Origin: Eucriotettix oculatus
Lineage: Eukaryota; Arthropoda; Insecta; Orthoptera; Tetrigidae
DNA length: 64,000 bases
Direction: 5' to 3'
Assembly: GCA_034510155.1 (NCBI GenBank)
Contig: CM067379.1
Coordinates: forward strand, 2,092,680-2,156,679
The notes below the pieces were generated by a model that was not told the DNA's origin, searched no databases, and worked only from the letters and a program-made list of their open reading frames with translations. Numbering within the stretch: the first letter of the stretch is position 1; the number at the start of each line of letters is the position of its first letter. The position numbers and the translations under genes were made by a program. Below, piece by piece: positions 1 through 13,242 of the stretch.

Positions 1-3000
1 TGGGAGGTTTTATGGGAAGTCCTGAGCGCGTGGAAGATGAGCGACTCACGGGGGGTCCTTGTGCACTGGAAGCCGCCGCCGCCGCCCAGCGAGGAGCACG
101 CCGCCCCCTGGACGCAGGGCTCGTCCCTGATGCAAGGGTCCACCGCCGCCGCCTCCGTCGTCCTCCTCCTCGTCAGTCCCGCCTCGTCACAGTCGGCGGC
201 CCCTGAGGGAACACGGCAGCGGGAGCGTTACACTCTCTCTCACATGACACGCATGACCATGACGACTCACCTTGGTCGCAGGCTCTGCACTCGCGCACCC
301 CGCGGGCCTCGAGGACCTGCGCCGCCCCCTGGTGCAGGCTCAGGGGCTGCTGACCCACCTGCAGGGACAGCACGCAACCCACCAACCCGCGGCTCGTCCC
401 GGCGTTCTCGGCGACCCTAAACACAGGGGTCAGGTCAGTCTTCCTGTTATCTAACTACCACTTGACCATCCACCAATGTCCGACCATCAAGAAGAGGAAA
501 ACTTGAGTCTCCTCGCCTTGTAGCCTCTACATCAAGTTTTCTCAACCATATTTGGTCGGAGCAATTCCCTTATGTTCCGTCGGGACTTCCTAACTATTGC
601 TTTTATTTTCATTGTGGCCGTTTTTTTATTTATTCATTTATTTATATATAAAAACTATTATCTTTACAGATTCTCAGTTGTGCCAATTTCAATGTAGTAT
701 ATACAATATCAAATTAAATTTTGTATATAATTTACCGTTTGATTAACCTACTTTAGCTTGGGTTTAATTGTGAGCAATTGTGAGGGGTGTCTGATTGCGA
801 CCTTGTTTTGGGTTGCAGGGATGTCCGTGATTCCACTTGCAAGTAACGTGTCTGTGTTGTTACCTGTGCGTCGCCCCCGGAGGCAGGTTCCCGAGGAAGA
901 GATCCTGGCGCAGGTCCAGGGCCTTGAGGAAGCCCTGCGACTGCCCCGTGACGTCGTCGCCGTCGTCGAGACGCAGCGCCCCGTCCCTGTGGTAGCGACG
1001 CGCGGAGACGCGGTGACGTCGGCCCAGGGTGAGCGTCTCCCGCGACGTCAGCGTCACGACGCCGTTGCCCAGGTTGTAACGGAACACCACGCGGCTGCAC
1101 AGACAAGCGACGTCACCGCCACGGCCTGGAGGGGAGAGGGAGGAATGGGATAGCTTACCCGGCGACGAGGGAGAGGGCGACAAAGTCCCCGGAGCCGTCG
1201 TCGTGCTGCTGGTTGTAGAGGACGACGCCGTCTCCCGAGAAGGCGACGACCTCCAGGTCGAGGCGCAGCTTGTGGTAGGCCTGGAGGCAGGGCAGCCTCA
1301 CGGCGGCGCCACCGTCGAAGCCCGCGCTGTTGTACTCTGCAACACATGACATCAGCTGGAGTCAGCCACCACCAGAGGGAGCTGATGACGATGACGCTGA
1401 TGCTGACCTCTGCAGACGCGGCCGTCCGCCGAGGCGACGAGACCTCCTCGACACCGACAGACGCCTCCTTCGCAGACGCTGAGCGTCACCGCGGCGGCGC
1501 ACTGGGCGTCGTAGGAGCACAGGTCCCCCACCGCGGCCGGCGAGGGCCACGGGTGCGGCGTTGCCAGCTCTGCACGCACCACAGGGGGTCATTACGTCAG
1601 CCAGAGGCCGTGACGAGAGAGGGGAGGGGGGCGTGTTGAAGGGCTCCACTCACCTTCCAGACCCGGACGGTGGATTTGGTGGTAGCGCTGCAGGTGCAGG
1701 TGCCGCGTCGACTTGGACTGAGGGAGACCTTCCTGCTCCAGCGTCGAGGGCCGGTCGGTGGCTCCAGAGTCACCTGGACACGTCCGTGGCGGGACCAGGA
1801 CACGTGTCATATAATTTTGAGGGAACCTAAATTAGCATTTATTGAAGAAGGAGATGAAGGACAGACGAATTTCTGACAAAGCTCATCGAAAAACTCTACA
1901 CTTTTCCCTGTCCCCATGCTCCTTGGTACGCGGAAATATCTGTGCGATACTCAAGCATGCAGTGAATCATCATCACACATGCTGCGTGCAAAAGATACCG
2001 TGACATATATATATATATACAGATAAACAACTTGCTGGGGTAAAACAAGGTTAATCATTGTAAAAAAGTGTACAAGATTGTTGTAAAATATTGTAATTAA
2101 GGCCTGGCTATAGGAAACAAGAAAGCAGGATAGAAATAGAGAAATAATTTTTTTTAAAAAAAAAATATCCCTAGCGTGAGAATCCAAGTCGACAACTTTT
2201 GGCAGCCATTAGTAATTTCTAATCAGATCCCACCACTTGAAAACCATGTCGGTGGGATTGATGAGTGAAGATTTACGCCCCTGCTTTGGAAAGGTTCTGG
2301 AGAATCTGGACGGCCTTCCTTTGACTGTCGTCTAGGCTAGGCCTAGGCTAGGGCTAGGGTTAGGCAGGCAGGACCTGTCCTGGGTCTACTCCAAACTTTT
2401 TCCTTGTAATATATATTTTTTAATTGCGTCCCGAGTGTAGCGTTGTTACTTTGTAACACCTGCCTCTGGCAATCACAATCTTTCTGATGGATACACGAGA
2501 TGGAGGACTGACCTGCGTGCGCGGCGCATCCTGACGGCCCCAGGACCTTGTCGGGGCTGGAGCAGAGCTGGCACCTGCGGCCCTGCACGCCTGGAAGGCA
2601 CGAGCACCTGCCCGTCGTCTGGTCGCAGTCCCGCCTCAGCGAGCCCCAGGGAGAACACTGACACGCTGCAAAGGAAACAACCAGGGATCTCTCCATCTCT
2701 CCCTCTCTCTCTCTCATGTGTGTGAGGCTTCACTCACCCTGGCAGCCTCCTTTGCGTCGTCCGAGCGAAAGCCCCCAGAAGCCTGCATCGCAGCGGTCGC
2801 ACCGGGCTCCGACGACGTTCTTCCTGCAGCTGCACCTGGGGGCGGCGTCACCAGCCTCCCGTGGGTCGCACCTTCCCTTCCAGGTACCTGGACAGCGAAC
2901 ACAGCGGGTCAGAGTCAGCTGAAGGAATGAGACATCCCCAGTCCACTCCGCGAGGACTGACGAAGGTGGAAGTTGTGAGGTAAGGGCGGGTTTCTGGTTG

Positions 3001-6000
3001 GTCCATCCAAATTCACTGGATGGATGTTGAGGAATTTACAATTTCAGTGTTTCAGTGTCCAGGACCACCCCCAAGGACTGGATGATCCAGGTCCATTCCA
3101 TGATGACTGACGAAGACGCAGGTTGTGAGGGGACGGAGGGTCTCCTCTGGTGGTCCACCCAAACTCACTGTATGGATCTTGAGGAATTCACAATTTGAGT
3201 GTTTCTCTTATCTGAAGGTTACATTTCCACGACATGAGATTCAGAGGAGAAAATCAAGGAACGAAGGAAGAGCAGCGGAGTATTTACCGAGTCTGTTGCA
3301 GAAGCACTTCCTGGCGGCGCCGCAGCCTCCCAAGCCAGGGCCTTTGGCCGGAGTCTTCCCGTCCTCGCAGCAGCCGAAGGGCGAGCTCCGACAGCGGGAG
3401 ACCTTCCCGCCCCCGCAGAGCGTCGAGTTGCTGGCCCCCGCCGCCGCCACCAGCAGAGGCCTGAGGCGTCGGTCCCTCCTCCTGCAGGCCTCGGCGCGCA
3501 GGTGGCACAGGGAGAGGTAGGAGCGCATGTCGGAGCCGCACACCGCCGCCCTCTCCCCGACGCCGCAGCGGAGGCGGCACGCGCACCTGGGGAGGCGGTC
3601 CTCCGCGGACACCTCGCAGGTGGCCCACAGGTCGCACGTCACGTCGCGGCAGGGGTCGGCGTCTGCAACCAACAACGAGCTCATCATCAGACTCTGGTCT
3701 GTACGCAAGGGTGCTGTGTGACTGACCTGGACAAGGCCCCCGGTGGACCACGGCGATGCTCTTCCTGTCGCGACACGAGGCCCTCTGCAGGTGGCAGGGG
3801 GAGGCGTGGGTCTTCCCGTCGGACCCGCACACCGGAGCCTCCTCCTGCAAGCACGACGAGGAAGTGTCGGTGGTTGGGTCTCCAAGTGATAGGGAGAAGA
3901 TGACTCACCTGTGGGCAGGGAAGGTCGCAGGAGCAGACGGCCAGACCCTCAGAGTCCACCTCGCACACGCCGCCGAAGTCGCACCGCACGTCACGGCACG
4001 AGTCTGCTGCACAAGAACAGGCTGACTGAGTGACTGACTGGACGCCATGGAGTCAGCCGTGGATACTGACCTGCGCAGACGCCGTGGTGCCTGAGCGTGA
4101 GGTTGCGCAGGCAGGCGTCGCGACGCAGGTGGCAGTCGCTGGCGTAGGTGCGGCCGTCGCTGCCGCACACGGGCCTGAAGACGTCCTCGCAGGCGTCCTC
4201 GGGGCAGCGGCAGCGGGCGACGCCGGCGTCGTCCACCCGGCACTCGCCCAGGCGCCGCTCGCAGCGGAGGCCGTCGCAGGGGTTGCGCCCTGGTGACGTC
4301 ACACAACACTTCCATACAGATACCGGAATGCGGCTGCCACGCCATGCCACGCTAGATTGCGATGACGTCACCTGAGGAGCAGGGCCCGCGGTAGAGGATG
4401 CGCAGCAGCGGGGGCGGTGACGACGCCCCCCGGAGGCGGCAGCCGTGGAGGCGGAGCGCGCACTCGCTGGCGTAGGTGTTGCCGTCCGAGGCGCAGACGG
4501 GCGCCGCCGCCGCCTCCGGGGGGCAGGTCTCGCCGCACACGCAGCGGGGGCGGCGCTCGGCGTCCAGGCGGCACACCGACGGCCAGGGGCACGACGTCCC
4601 TCCGCAAGGGTCTGCAACAGACAGTGAGCGTGACGTCACCTCCAGCTATAGCCCTCCAGCTGTGGCCGTGACCCTGGCACTGACACTGACCGCAGGCGCC
4701 GCGGAGGCGGACTTGGAGGCGGGGGCGGCCGCCGCCGTCGGGGGCGCGACACGCCGCCTGCCGCAGCTCGCACTCGCTGGCGTACGTGCGGCCGTCGGAG
4801 CCGCACACGGGAGCCGCCCCCGCCTCCTGGGGGCAGGGACCCGCCTCGCACTCGCACGCCGCCTCCAGGGAACCTTCGCCGCGCACCACGCAGCGTGACG
4901 TCACGGGGCAACGCAGCGTCTGGCACGGATCCTCCTCTCTCTCCTCCTCTCCCTCTCCTTCTCCTCTCTGCTCACCGTACGCCTCCGCGTCACCTGCAAC
5001 ACGCCATAAATACTCATCATCTAGAAAATATAATCGATGTGTACAGTCCTGAGACAAAGAAAAAAGAGAGTATGACATTAACTTAACACTTGAATTCCAA
5101 TATGCATTCATATTCTAAGCTAATGCTCAATTTCAGCCCAATGAAGCATATGGTTAATTTTTTTTTAAAAAAAGAAAGACAAGAATGGAAAAAATGTCAC
5201 CCGGGGACCAGGGAATGGAACCCAGGACCTCGCGACATCGGGGCGGGCGGGTGCTCTACCAACTGAGCTACTCAGTCTCAGGGCCGACTCGACTAAGCTA
5301 AGGTCAAGTACCTACCAATTCACTGGTCACAATCCTATGAAATACGCTTAAATTGATCTGAGGTGCAGTAAGTTAGAGGGAAAGCGCAATGGCCACAGTT
5401 TCTCATCAGTGAATTGGTAGGTAGTTGTTAGCTCAGTTGGTAGAGCACCCGCCCGGCTGGCTGTCCTGGGTTCTCCATACTTGTGCCTGAAGGGCAGGGT
5501 TTCCTTCCTCCTGCCGCTCACATCTAGGAATGAGAATCTGTTTCCCACAGCCTTGCTTCCTCCCCTCCTCTGTCTATGTGTGTGTGTGTGTGTGTGTCCC
5601 TACTCTCTACTCTCTACTCGCGGCAGACCCTTCACTCAACTCTCTCTAATCATTCTATTTGGATTTTTTTTCTTCTTCTTCTACAGGGATCGCAACAATC
5701 CGCAACCCCTTGTTCCAAAGGATGAATATGCCGCCTTCCTTTGACCTTCAACTCCCCCGGTTTGTTAGGTTCCTCATCACGAAATGTAAGGAATTAAACA
5801 GCTGGGAAAATACATAATAAAGTGCGCGGCTCTTTCCCGGCGAATATGCCATTCATGTTATAAATTCTTCTCGGGAGTTTTCCCAACCGGGGGTCTAAGG
5901 TTTTTAACAGTCTGAAGATGATGACGGCGGCGGCGGCGGAGCAAGACAGCGAAACGTCGCCGTTAAAATCTTCGAGACCCCCGACAACAATTTATACTTT

Positions 6001-9000
6001 CTATTCCTTAATTTTATTTTTTTTTCCTACAGGAATCCCAACAATCCGCAAGCCCTTGTTCCAAAAATCGGTCTAACTTAAGGATAAATATCCTACCTTC
6101 CTTTGATTTTCAATTTCCCCGGTTTTGTCAAGTTACTCATTATGAAATGCAAGGAATTAAACAGCTGGGAAAATACATATTATTTTTTTAAATAAGGTTA
6201 AAAATAAACAAATTTTTTTTACATATTATAACGGAACCGGAACGGCTTTGTGTTATAAACAACTGATTTGTCTTATGGTGCATTATAATATATTATTGAT
6301 AAAATATTTCATTTGTAGCCAGGAGCGGCACAAAGCCAAGAGTTGGAACTTTCGGGACAAAGGGGGAGGATATGGGGGTTTAGCCACAGGCTGGCCAATA
6401 AGAGGATGGATAAAGTGGTCGTCTCTGAGAGGGAGACAGACATGGATGGTAAGCGGCCGCTGGTTCCTAACCCGAAATCACCACCACGGTTATCCTTGGG
6501 AAAAGGAATCTCATTTTTAGCTTTCGCAATTGGTAAATTTTTAGGCCAGACAGATAAATACTTCATACTTAATTTTGATCTTTTTAAATAATAAATTCCT
6601 CTTTTTTTCTTTACGATATTTATTTTATTTATTTCCTGCGTAAAGAACCTACGCAGCAGCAGCAGCAGGTGGCGTCCCCCAAAATCCCTCACCACAGTCT
6701 AAAACTAGATGACAGGTGATGACGTTGATATATATATATATATTATGATAAAAAAGGGGATTTTGGTAAGGTTGTGGCGTTATGAGGCGCAGTTCGGCCA
6801 ACAACAATGGATAGTCCCAGTTTTTTCCCCGCGGGGAAGGCCCGCTTTGCCTGTATAAAAAATGACGATGGTGAACCCCCGCGGGAAAAATGAGGGCGGG
6901 GAACCCCGAAATGTTAAGAAATAGGGGAAGTCCCGCCAGAAGCTTTATAAGGGAAGCCGATGGGTGGCTCGAGATCAGACGGCAGTAGAGACCCGAGAAG
7001 GGAGGCGAGTGCATCAGAGCAGACGGTAGCAGAGAGTGCGTCAGAGAGGGGCAGACGAGACGAGTGCATCAGATCGTGGTAGAGACCTCAGAGTGGGGTA
7101 GAGCAGACCAGATCAGACCCGAGAGGACGTGGCTCGACCCCAGTAGGCAGGCGAGTGATCAGACCGCAGAAGGGAGAAGAGTGGAGCAGAGAGCAGATAT
7201 CCAGAGACGCACAAACATTCGAGAGGTGGATGTTTGTTGGGCCAGTAATTGTGGGTAAGCGATCTAAAATTTGTGAAACTTGCTCATTGCTCTGAATAAA
7301 ATTAACATTCAATTATTTTCTTTCTATTTTCAGCTGATGCATACTCCATCTCTTGAGAGACCCAAAATCCCCTGGGATTAAGCCCCCCGTGTCTTCACTT
7401 AAATTAATAAACAAAATTATTAAAATTGATCTTATTTGTATTTTAAATTAATAAATGTTATATATACAAAAAAAAGTATATTACAATATATATGAGAGAT
7501 GGTAAAGATGGCGCATCGCTGTCGTGATGTTAGCAACTTTGACACACAGATGGCGCTCATAGTTAGTTGCAAAGGAAACTCTCGTCGTCGTCCTTTCACT
7601 CTTTGCCCCGGCTGCCGCCGCCTTTACAATTTAATCCCCCTTAATTGGCGGCCCTGCATGTGCGTGCGTGTGAATACAGGAATGAGCTTCCCCGGCCTCG
7701 GGTGACGTCACACAGGCACCTGTTGGCTGCTGGGAGGAGGAGGAGACGACATGAGGTGGACAAAACTCAAATTTCCCCCGCTATTCAAAATATATTTTCA
7801 CGTTTAACGTTCATTTTCCTAATAATGGAAAAAAGACATATGAGAATTATTACAATTATGGTAATAATATAACAAATCAATAAATCTAAAAATTCAGCTA
7901 AACAGTGTTGATGTACAACGTTCCGTCCGTGTTTTTTTTGTGGATTTCGTCAGGTGAGAACTCAAAAAAAAACAATTATATTTTTTTAATAGAGAATATT
8001 TCGTTTAAATATAATGAGTATAGTATTAAATTGACAAAAAATGAAATAAATATATTTTAATAAAATATACCGCATTCAGAAATCAACAATTTGGTTTAGA
8101 GATTTTTTTTCCCTTCTCTCTCGTTTCCCTGATGAAGCTCACAAATATGGGCGAAACGTCGCAAATGTGTTAAACAATATATATATATATATATATTGTG
8201 ATAAAAAGGGGGATTTTGTAAGGTTGTGGCGTTATGAGGCGCAGTTCGGCCAACAACAATGCCTAGTCGGCCGAAAGATGGTGTTTCCCCGAGGGGGAAG
8301 GCCCGCCTTGCCTGAACGATGGTGAACCCCCGCGGGAGAAATGAGGGCGGGGAACCCCGAAATGTTGAGAAATAGGGGAATTCCCGCCAGAAGCTTTATA
8401 AGGGAAGCCGATGGGTGGCTCGAGATCAGAGTGGGGAGAGGAGACATCAGAGTAGAGCAGACCCGAGAGGACGTGGCTCGACCCCAGAAGGCAGGCGAGT
8501 GGAGCAGAGAGCAGATATCCAGAGACGCACAAACATTCGAGAGGTGGATGTTTGTTGGGTCAGTAATTGTGGGTAAGCGATATAAAATTTGTGAAACTTG
8601 CTCATTGCTCTGGATGAATTAACATTCAATTATTTTCTTTCTATTTTCAGCTAATGCATGCGTTACTCCATCCATCTCTTGAGAGACCCAAAATCCCCTG
8701 GGATTAAGCCCGTGTCTTCACTTAAATTAATAAACAAAATTATTAAAATTGATCATATTTGTAATTTAAATTAATAAATTTTTTATATACAAAAAAGTAT
8801 ATTACAATATATATAAGGTATTGTTCTTTGCTGACAAATTGGCTGGATTTGTTAAATTTACAAAAAAAAATATAATGGGACCTACAACATACTTTTCGGA
8901 CATCAAAACTTACAACAAATAACAAGACGGCCAAAAAGTCTACATTTATCACTATTTATTCAAAAGCGACGTTTCGTCTCCCTTTTTTTTAGACTTCCTC

Positions 9001-12000
9001 GGGTGTGCTATAAACGTAATATTACGCCTGAGGAAGTCTCAAAATGAAGACGAAACGTCGCTTTTGAATGATTTTATTAAAATTTTTCTTATATGCAGAC
9101 TTTTTGGCCGTCTTTCAATTTATTTTAATGGGACCTTTCCAAATTTGATAATTTTGAGCACGATCCTTTCTCACTTAAGTTACTTTCGACACGAGTAATA
9201 TCCTTATCTGTTAAACCGGATGCGTTCCTGAAGAGATCCCGGAGCAGGACGAAACGTCGTCACCTGAGTCTGGAGTGAGTGAGTGTGTGCGTGAACATGA
9301 CGCAGAGTGTTTAAAGGAGGCCAAGAGAAGGGAATGTGCAGGTCCCGCAGGGTTTCCCTGAATCACCCTGAATTCTCCTGGTGTGCTATTAAAGGGTGAG
9401 TCACTAGTGAAGGTCATCATCCCCTTGAAAGCGGAGACGAGATTGTAATGGTGTCTCACCCTTCCTGTGGTAAACTTGGAGAAACTAATTAATACGTCCG
9501 CATCATCCTCTTGAAATTAGGCGGAAATGGTTGATTACAGGAGGAGGAGATCAGTGGAAAGAAGGAAGAAAACCCTCGAGGGTAGAAGTAATTACGTCAT
9601 AGTAGAGAGAGAGAGAGAGAAGGAACGGAAGTGATTCCCGTCGATGACCTGAGGGATTAGTTTATTGACTGAGACTCACGGGTACAAAGGGAAGGACAGA
9701 GAGAGAGAGGGAGAGAGAGAGACTTGTCGCTCACAGTAGGGAGGAGAGGAGAAGGAGACGAAGAAGAAGAGACTCATGGGAAATCGATAGGAGTTCCAAT
9801 CCATTGTGGGTAGGAACTCTCTCTCTCTCTCTCTCTCTCCCACGCTTATCTGTTGGCAATGTAATACAGTTTCTTGCACACACACACACATAGATAAAGG
9901 GAGAGAGACTGTAGTGACGCACCATGCTCTTCTTTTGTTTGTAAAGTAATGATAACAGTTGGCACTCCTGTCTCTCTCTCTCACTCAGTTTCTGCGCGAA
10001 CGATGGAGCTATATTGTGTTACAGTAAGAGATAAGGAGAGAGAGAGAGAGAGAGATAAGGCTGGGAGTAACAAATTTCGCACAAGTGTCGCAGATAATAT
10101 AGCAGCAGCAGCAGCAGCAGCAGCGGAGAGATTATTCACTGTAATGAGGGAGGGGGGGGGGAATAATGAAGCAGGATAAAGGAGGGTACGTTACGTCACT
10201 TACTCCTTTCCTGAGCTAGAGAGGGAAGATGGACGTGGCGATTATTACGTACGTGACAACACGCTGCACTCTTGTTCTGTACGTGTAGATAATAATAATA
10301 ACAACAACAGCAACCACGATAACTAATTTGTACCTGTAGAGAGTCCACGGTTATTAAAAGTTAAGGGTGAGGATCCTCTAGCGTAAACTGGGGGCGGCGG
10401 TGAATTTTTATTTTTTAAAAAATAAATGATTAGCCACGTGGCAGAGGCGCGCGCAGCTCTGTGACGTCACCGAGAACGTAGGACAATCGTCACGTGGCGT
10501 CCAACACAGGTTACTGTCAAAACTCCTCGGGGGGCTGAAATAAATTAACGAAATCTGCTCCTCCCCCTCCACACCCCGCCGCCCCCTCTTCAGAGTCCGC
10601 GAACTTGAGCTGTTCACCCCTTCCTTCACAAGGCAAGGTTGGTGACGTCAGAGAGGCCGACGAAGACTTCCGAAGGCTCACGGAGACTGCCGAAGGGAAT
10701 CACGGTCCTCGCCCCTCGCGTCACGTGAAGACAGTTCGCGGACTTAGTTGTCACGGTGACGTCACCGCGGAATCCAATGATACTTTTAAGGAACGTCCCT
10801 GGTGGTCAATGTTAATGGATTTCCCCCTCCCTCCTCCCGTGGACAACGCAGGTCAAGTATCGTCCATATCGTTTCGAGTCCACATTCGTCGAGAAGAACT
10901 TATTTTTTTTTTGTAAATCGGTTTCCTGGTAAAGTAGACAAAGCCGGAATTAAATATAGTATTTTTAAGTAAGAGGTTATCTTGTTTGCGTCGCGAAACA
11001 ACTAGTCGACTGTCGAAGTGTAGCCGGCCGATGACGTCACTGCCAAAACTTCAAAATTACAGTGGAGCGGTGACGTCACGTTTCTCGTACTCAACAAAAA
11101 TCTAGCGGTAGATAATAAATGTTTGAGTGTAAGGAAGTAGTTAATTTTAAGGGAATGTCAAGTCACCCGGGCCAAACATTGCACGTAGCCTGTGATTAAA
11201 TGACAGTTTTAATGAACGATTATTATGGAAGAACGGGGGGAACGCCAGGCAGGTCCTGGGTTCGAGTCCCCCTGGTCCCGGGCCGACATATTTTCCCCCC
11301 CGTTCTTGTCTCTTCTCCTTAAAAAAATTAATAAATGTTTGAATCAAGAAACAGGAATAACGACGATTATTAAAACAAATAATAACCTCCGGAGTAAGTG
11401 GGAAATTGTCGCGGGGCGGTAGACGTCGTGACGTCACAGGTGTGTGGGGGGGAGAGTGGAGAGAGAGGGAGAGAGGCTGCTGTTAATAGAGCAAAGTTGC
11501 TGCCAACTTTACGGAGTCCTTGAAAAGGTGGCGCTTTGCTGCTGCTTTTAATCAGGGTTCACGAGGACAAGCGGTAAATATAAAACAACAACACGGCGGT
11601 GAGGGGAGGAGAGAGAGAGGGGAGGAGAGGAGAGAGGAGGGCGGAGGATCGATAAACTTCGCACGGAAACAAAGAGACGCACAAAGTTAGCGGCGACGTT
11701 TAGGACGGGGGCGGACCAGAACAGAGGAGACGACAAGAGGGCGAATTTCCCTCCCGGCAGACAAGGAAGGATGCGGACCTGAAGACAGCTGTTCTTGTTA
11801 ACAACAGGCTGCGTGACTCTTACCTTTAATAGCGTAGGAGGGAAATAATAGGGGAGAGGTGTGGATGATAGAGGGGGATAATATTAATTAACCGCAAGGG
11901 TGAATGTGGTTTGAGCTCAAGATCGCAACTGCTACAGTTTGAGGTAAGCACATGCGCCATTGCCATGTTTTCTCTGTCTCTGTCTCTTACCGCAGGGTCC

Positions 12001-12214
12001 GAGGTGCGCCATCTTGGTGCGTCGCCGCCCCACGCAGGCCTTCCTCTGCAGCTGGCACAGGTTACCGTAGGTGACGTCATCGGTGCCGCACACGGGGGAC
12101 AGCAGCGAGGGGCACGACGACGGACACGGACCACCTGAGGGACAGCGACAACACAATCAGAGACGCAGAAATATACACACACGATTATTTAGACAGATAT
12201 ATATATATATGTAG

Positions 12215-12249
<35 letters not shown>

Positions 12250-13206
12250 TAGCTAGATAGAGAGAGGGGGAGAGCGACAGAACAGAGAGAGAGAAGAGAG
12301 AGAGAGGAAAAAGAAAAGAGAGAGAGAAGAGAGAGAGACACAGACAGAGAGGGAACAGAGGGCGAATAGAACAGAGAGAGAATAGAACAGTGAGAGACAG
12401 AGAGAGAGGAGAGAGAGAAAAGAGAGAAGAGAGACAGAGAGAGAATAGAGAGAGACAGAAGAGATAGAGAAGAGAGACAGAGAAATGAGTAGACAGTGGT
12501 AGAGAGAGAGAGAGAGAGGGAGGGGAAACAGACAGACAGACAGGGGAAAGACACATAAATAGACACAGACGCACACACAGAGAGATACAACAAGACACGG
12601 AGACAGAGAAAGAAATAGACGAAGAGAGTTTGCAAAACCATACAGAGACGAAAACGTCCCCCCGCTGTCTCCGTACGGTTCTGCAAACTCTCTTCGTCTA
12701 TTTATTTGTTTGGAGAGCAGAAAGAGGGTCACACAAAACCCAACAACGAGGAGGAGAAAAAAACAAGCAGAGGGAGAGTTGACTGACCTCTGAAGACAAG
12801 GTTTGCAGGTTTCCTCGACGAGTCTGGTCCAGAGTCCAATTTCAGAGGCGGACATGGAAACAGAATTGGAATTACGAGACACAGGAAATTGTTATTAATT
12901 AATTAAACACTTTATCTCACACTTAAATAAATATCTATGTTAAATGTTTTGAAATCCACCTCTTTTGACACTTTTTTCAAAAATTTAAATACTAAACATC
13001 ACGACGTTTCCGTCTCTCATTTGAGACATCTTCAGGTAAAAAAATTTTTTAATCTGTACATGAAACGTCACTCCGCGACTCCTCCGGCCCGGAAAAAAAT
13101 ATATATATATGGGGGAGGCATGGAGTGAGGTCTCAAGTACGGATAAATTTTTTTTGCCTGAAGATGTCTGAAATGAGAGACGGAAACGTCGTGATGTTTG
13201 AAAGAC

Positions 13207-13242
<36 letters not shown>

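Noticed and set aside
2330..2366. TAGGCTAGGCCTAGGCTAGGG telomere-like stretch
   Set aside because: Too short and irregular to be a telomeric repeat array.
5205..5285. Functional tRNA gene on the minus strand
   Set aside because: A and B boxes are present, but there is no 7-bp acceptor stem or proper anticodon arm, and a second similar head lies nearby; SINE is more likely.
12784..12841. Possible extra agrin exon (ETCKPCLQR) before a GTCAGT donor
   Set aside because: Phase does not fit the neighbouring exons, and no acceptor or module is evident.
12189..12882. Long minus-strand open frames rich in Ser/Leu/Cys
   Set aside because: They are translations of the GA-rich tract; low complexity, no splice or start support.
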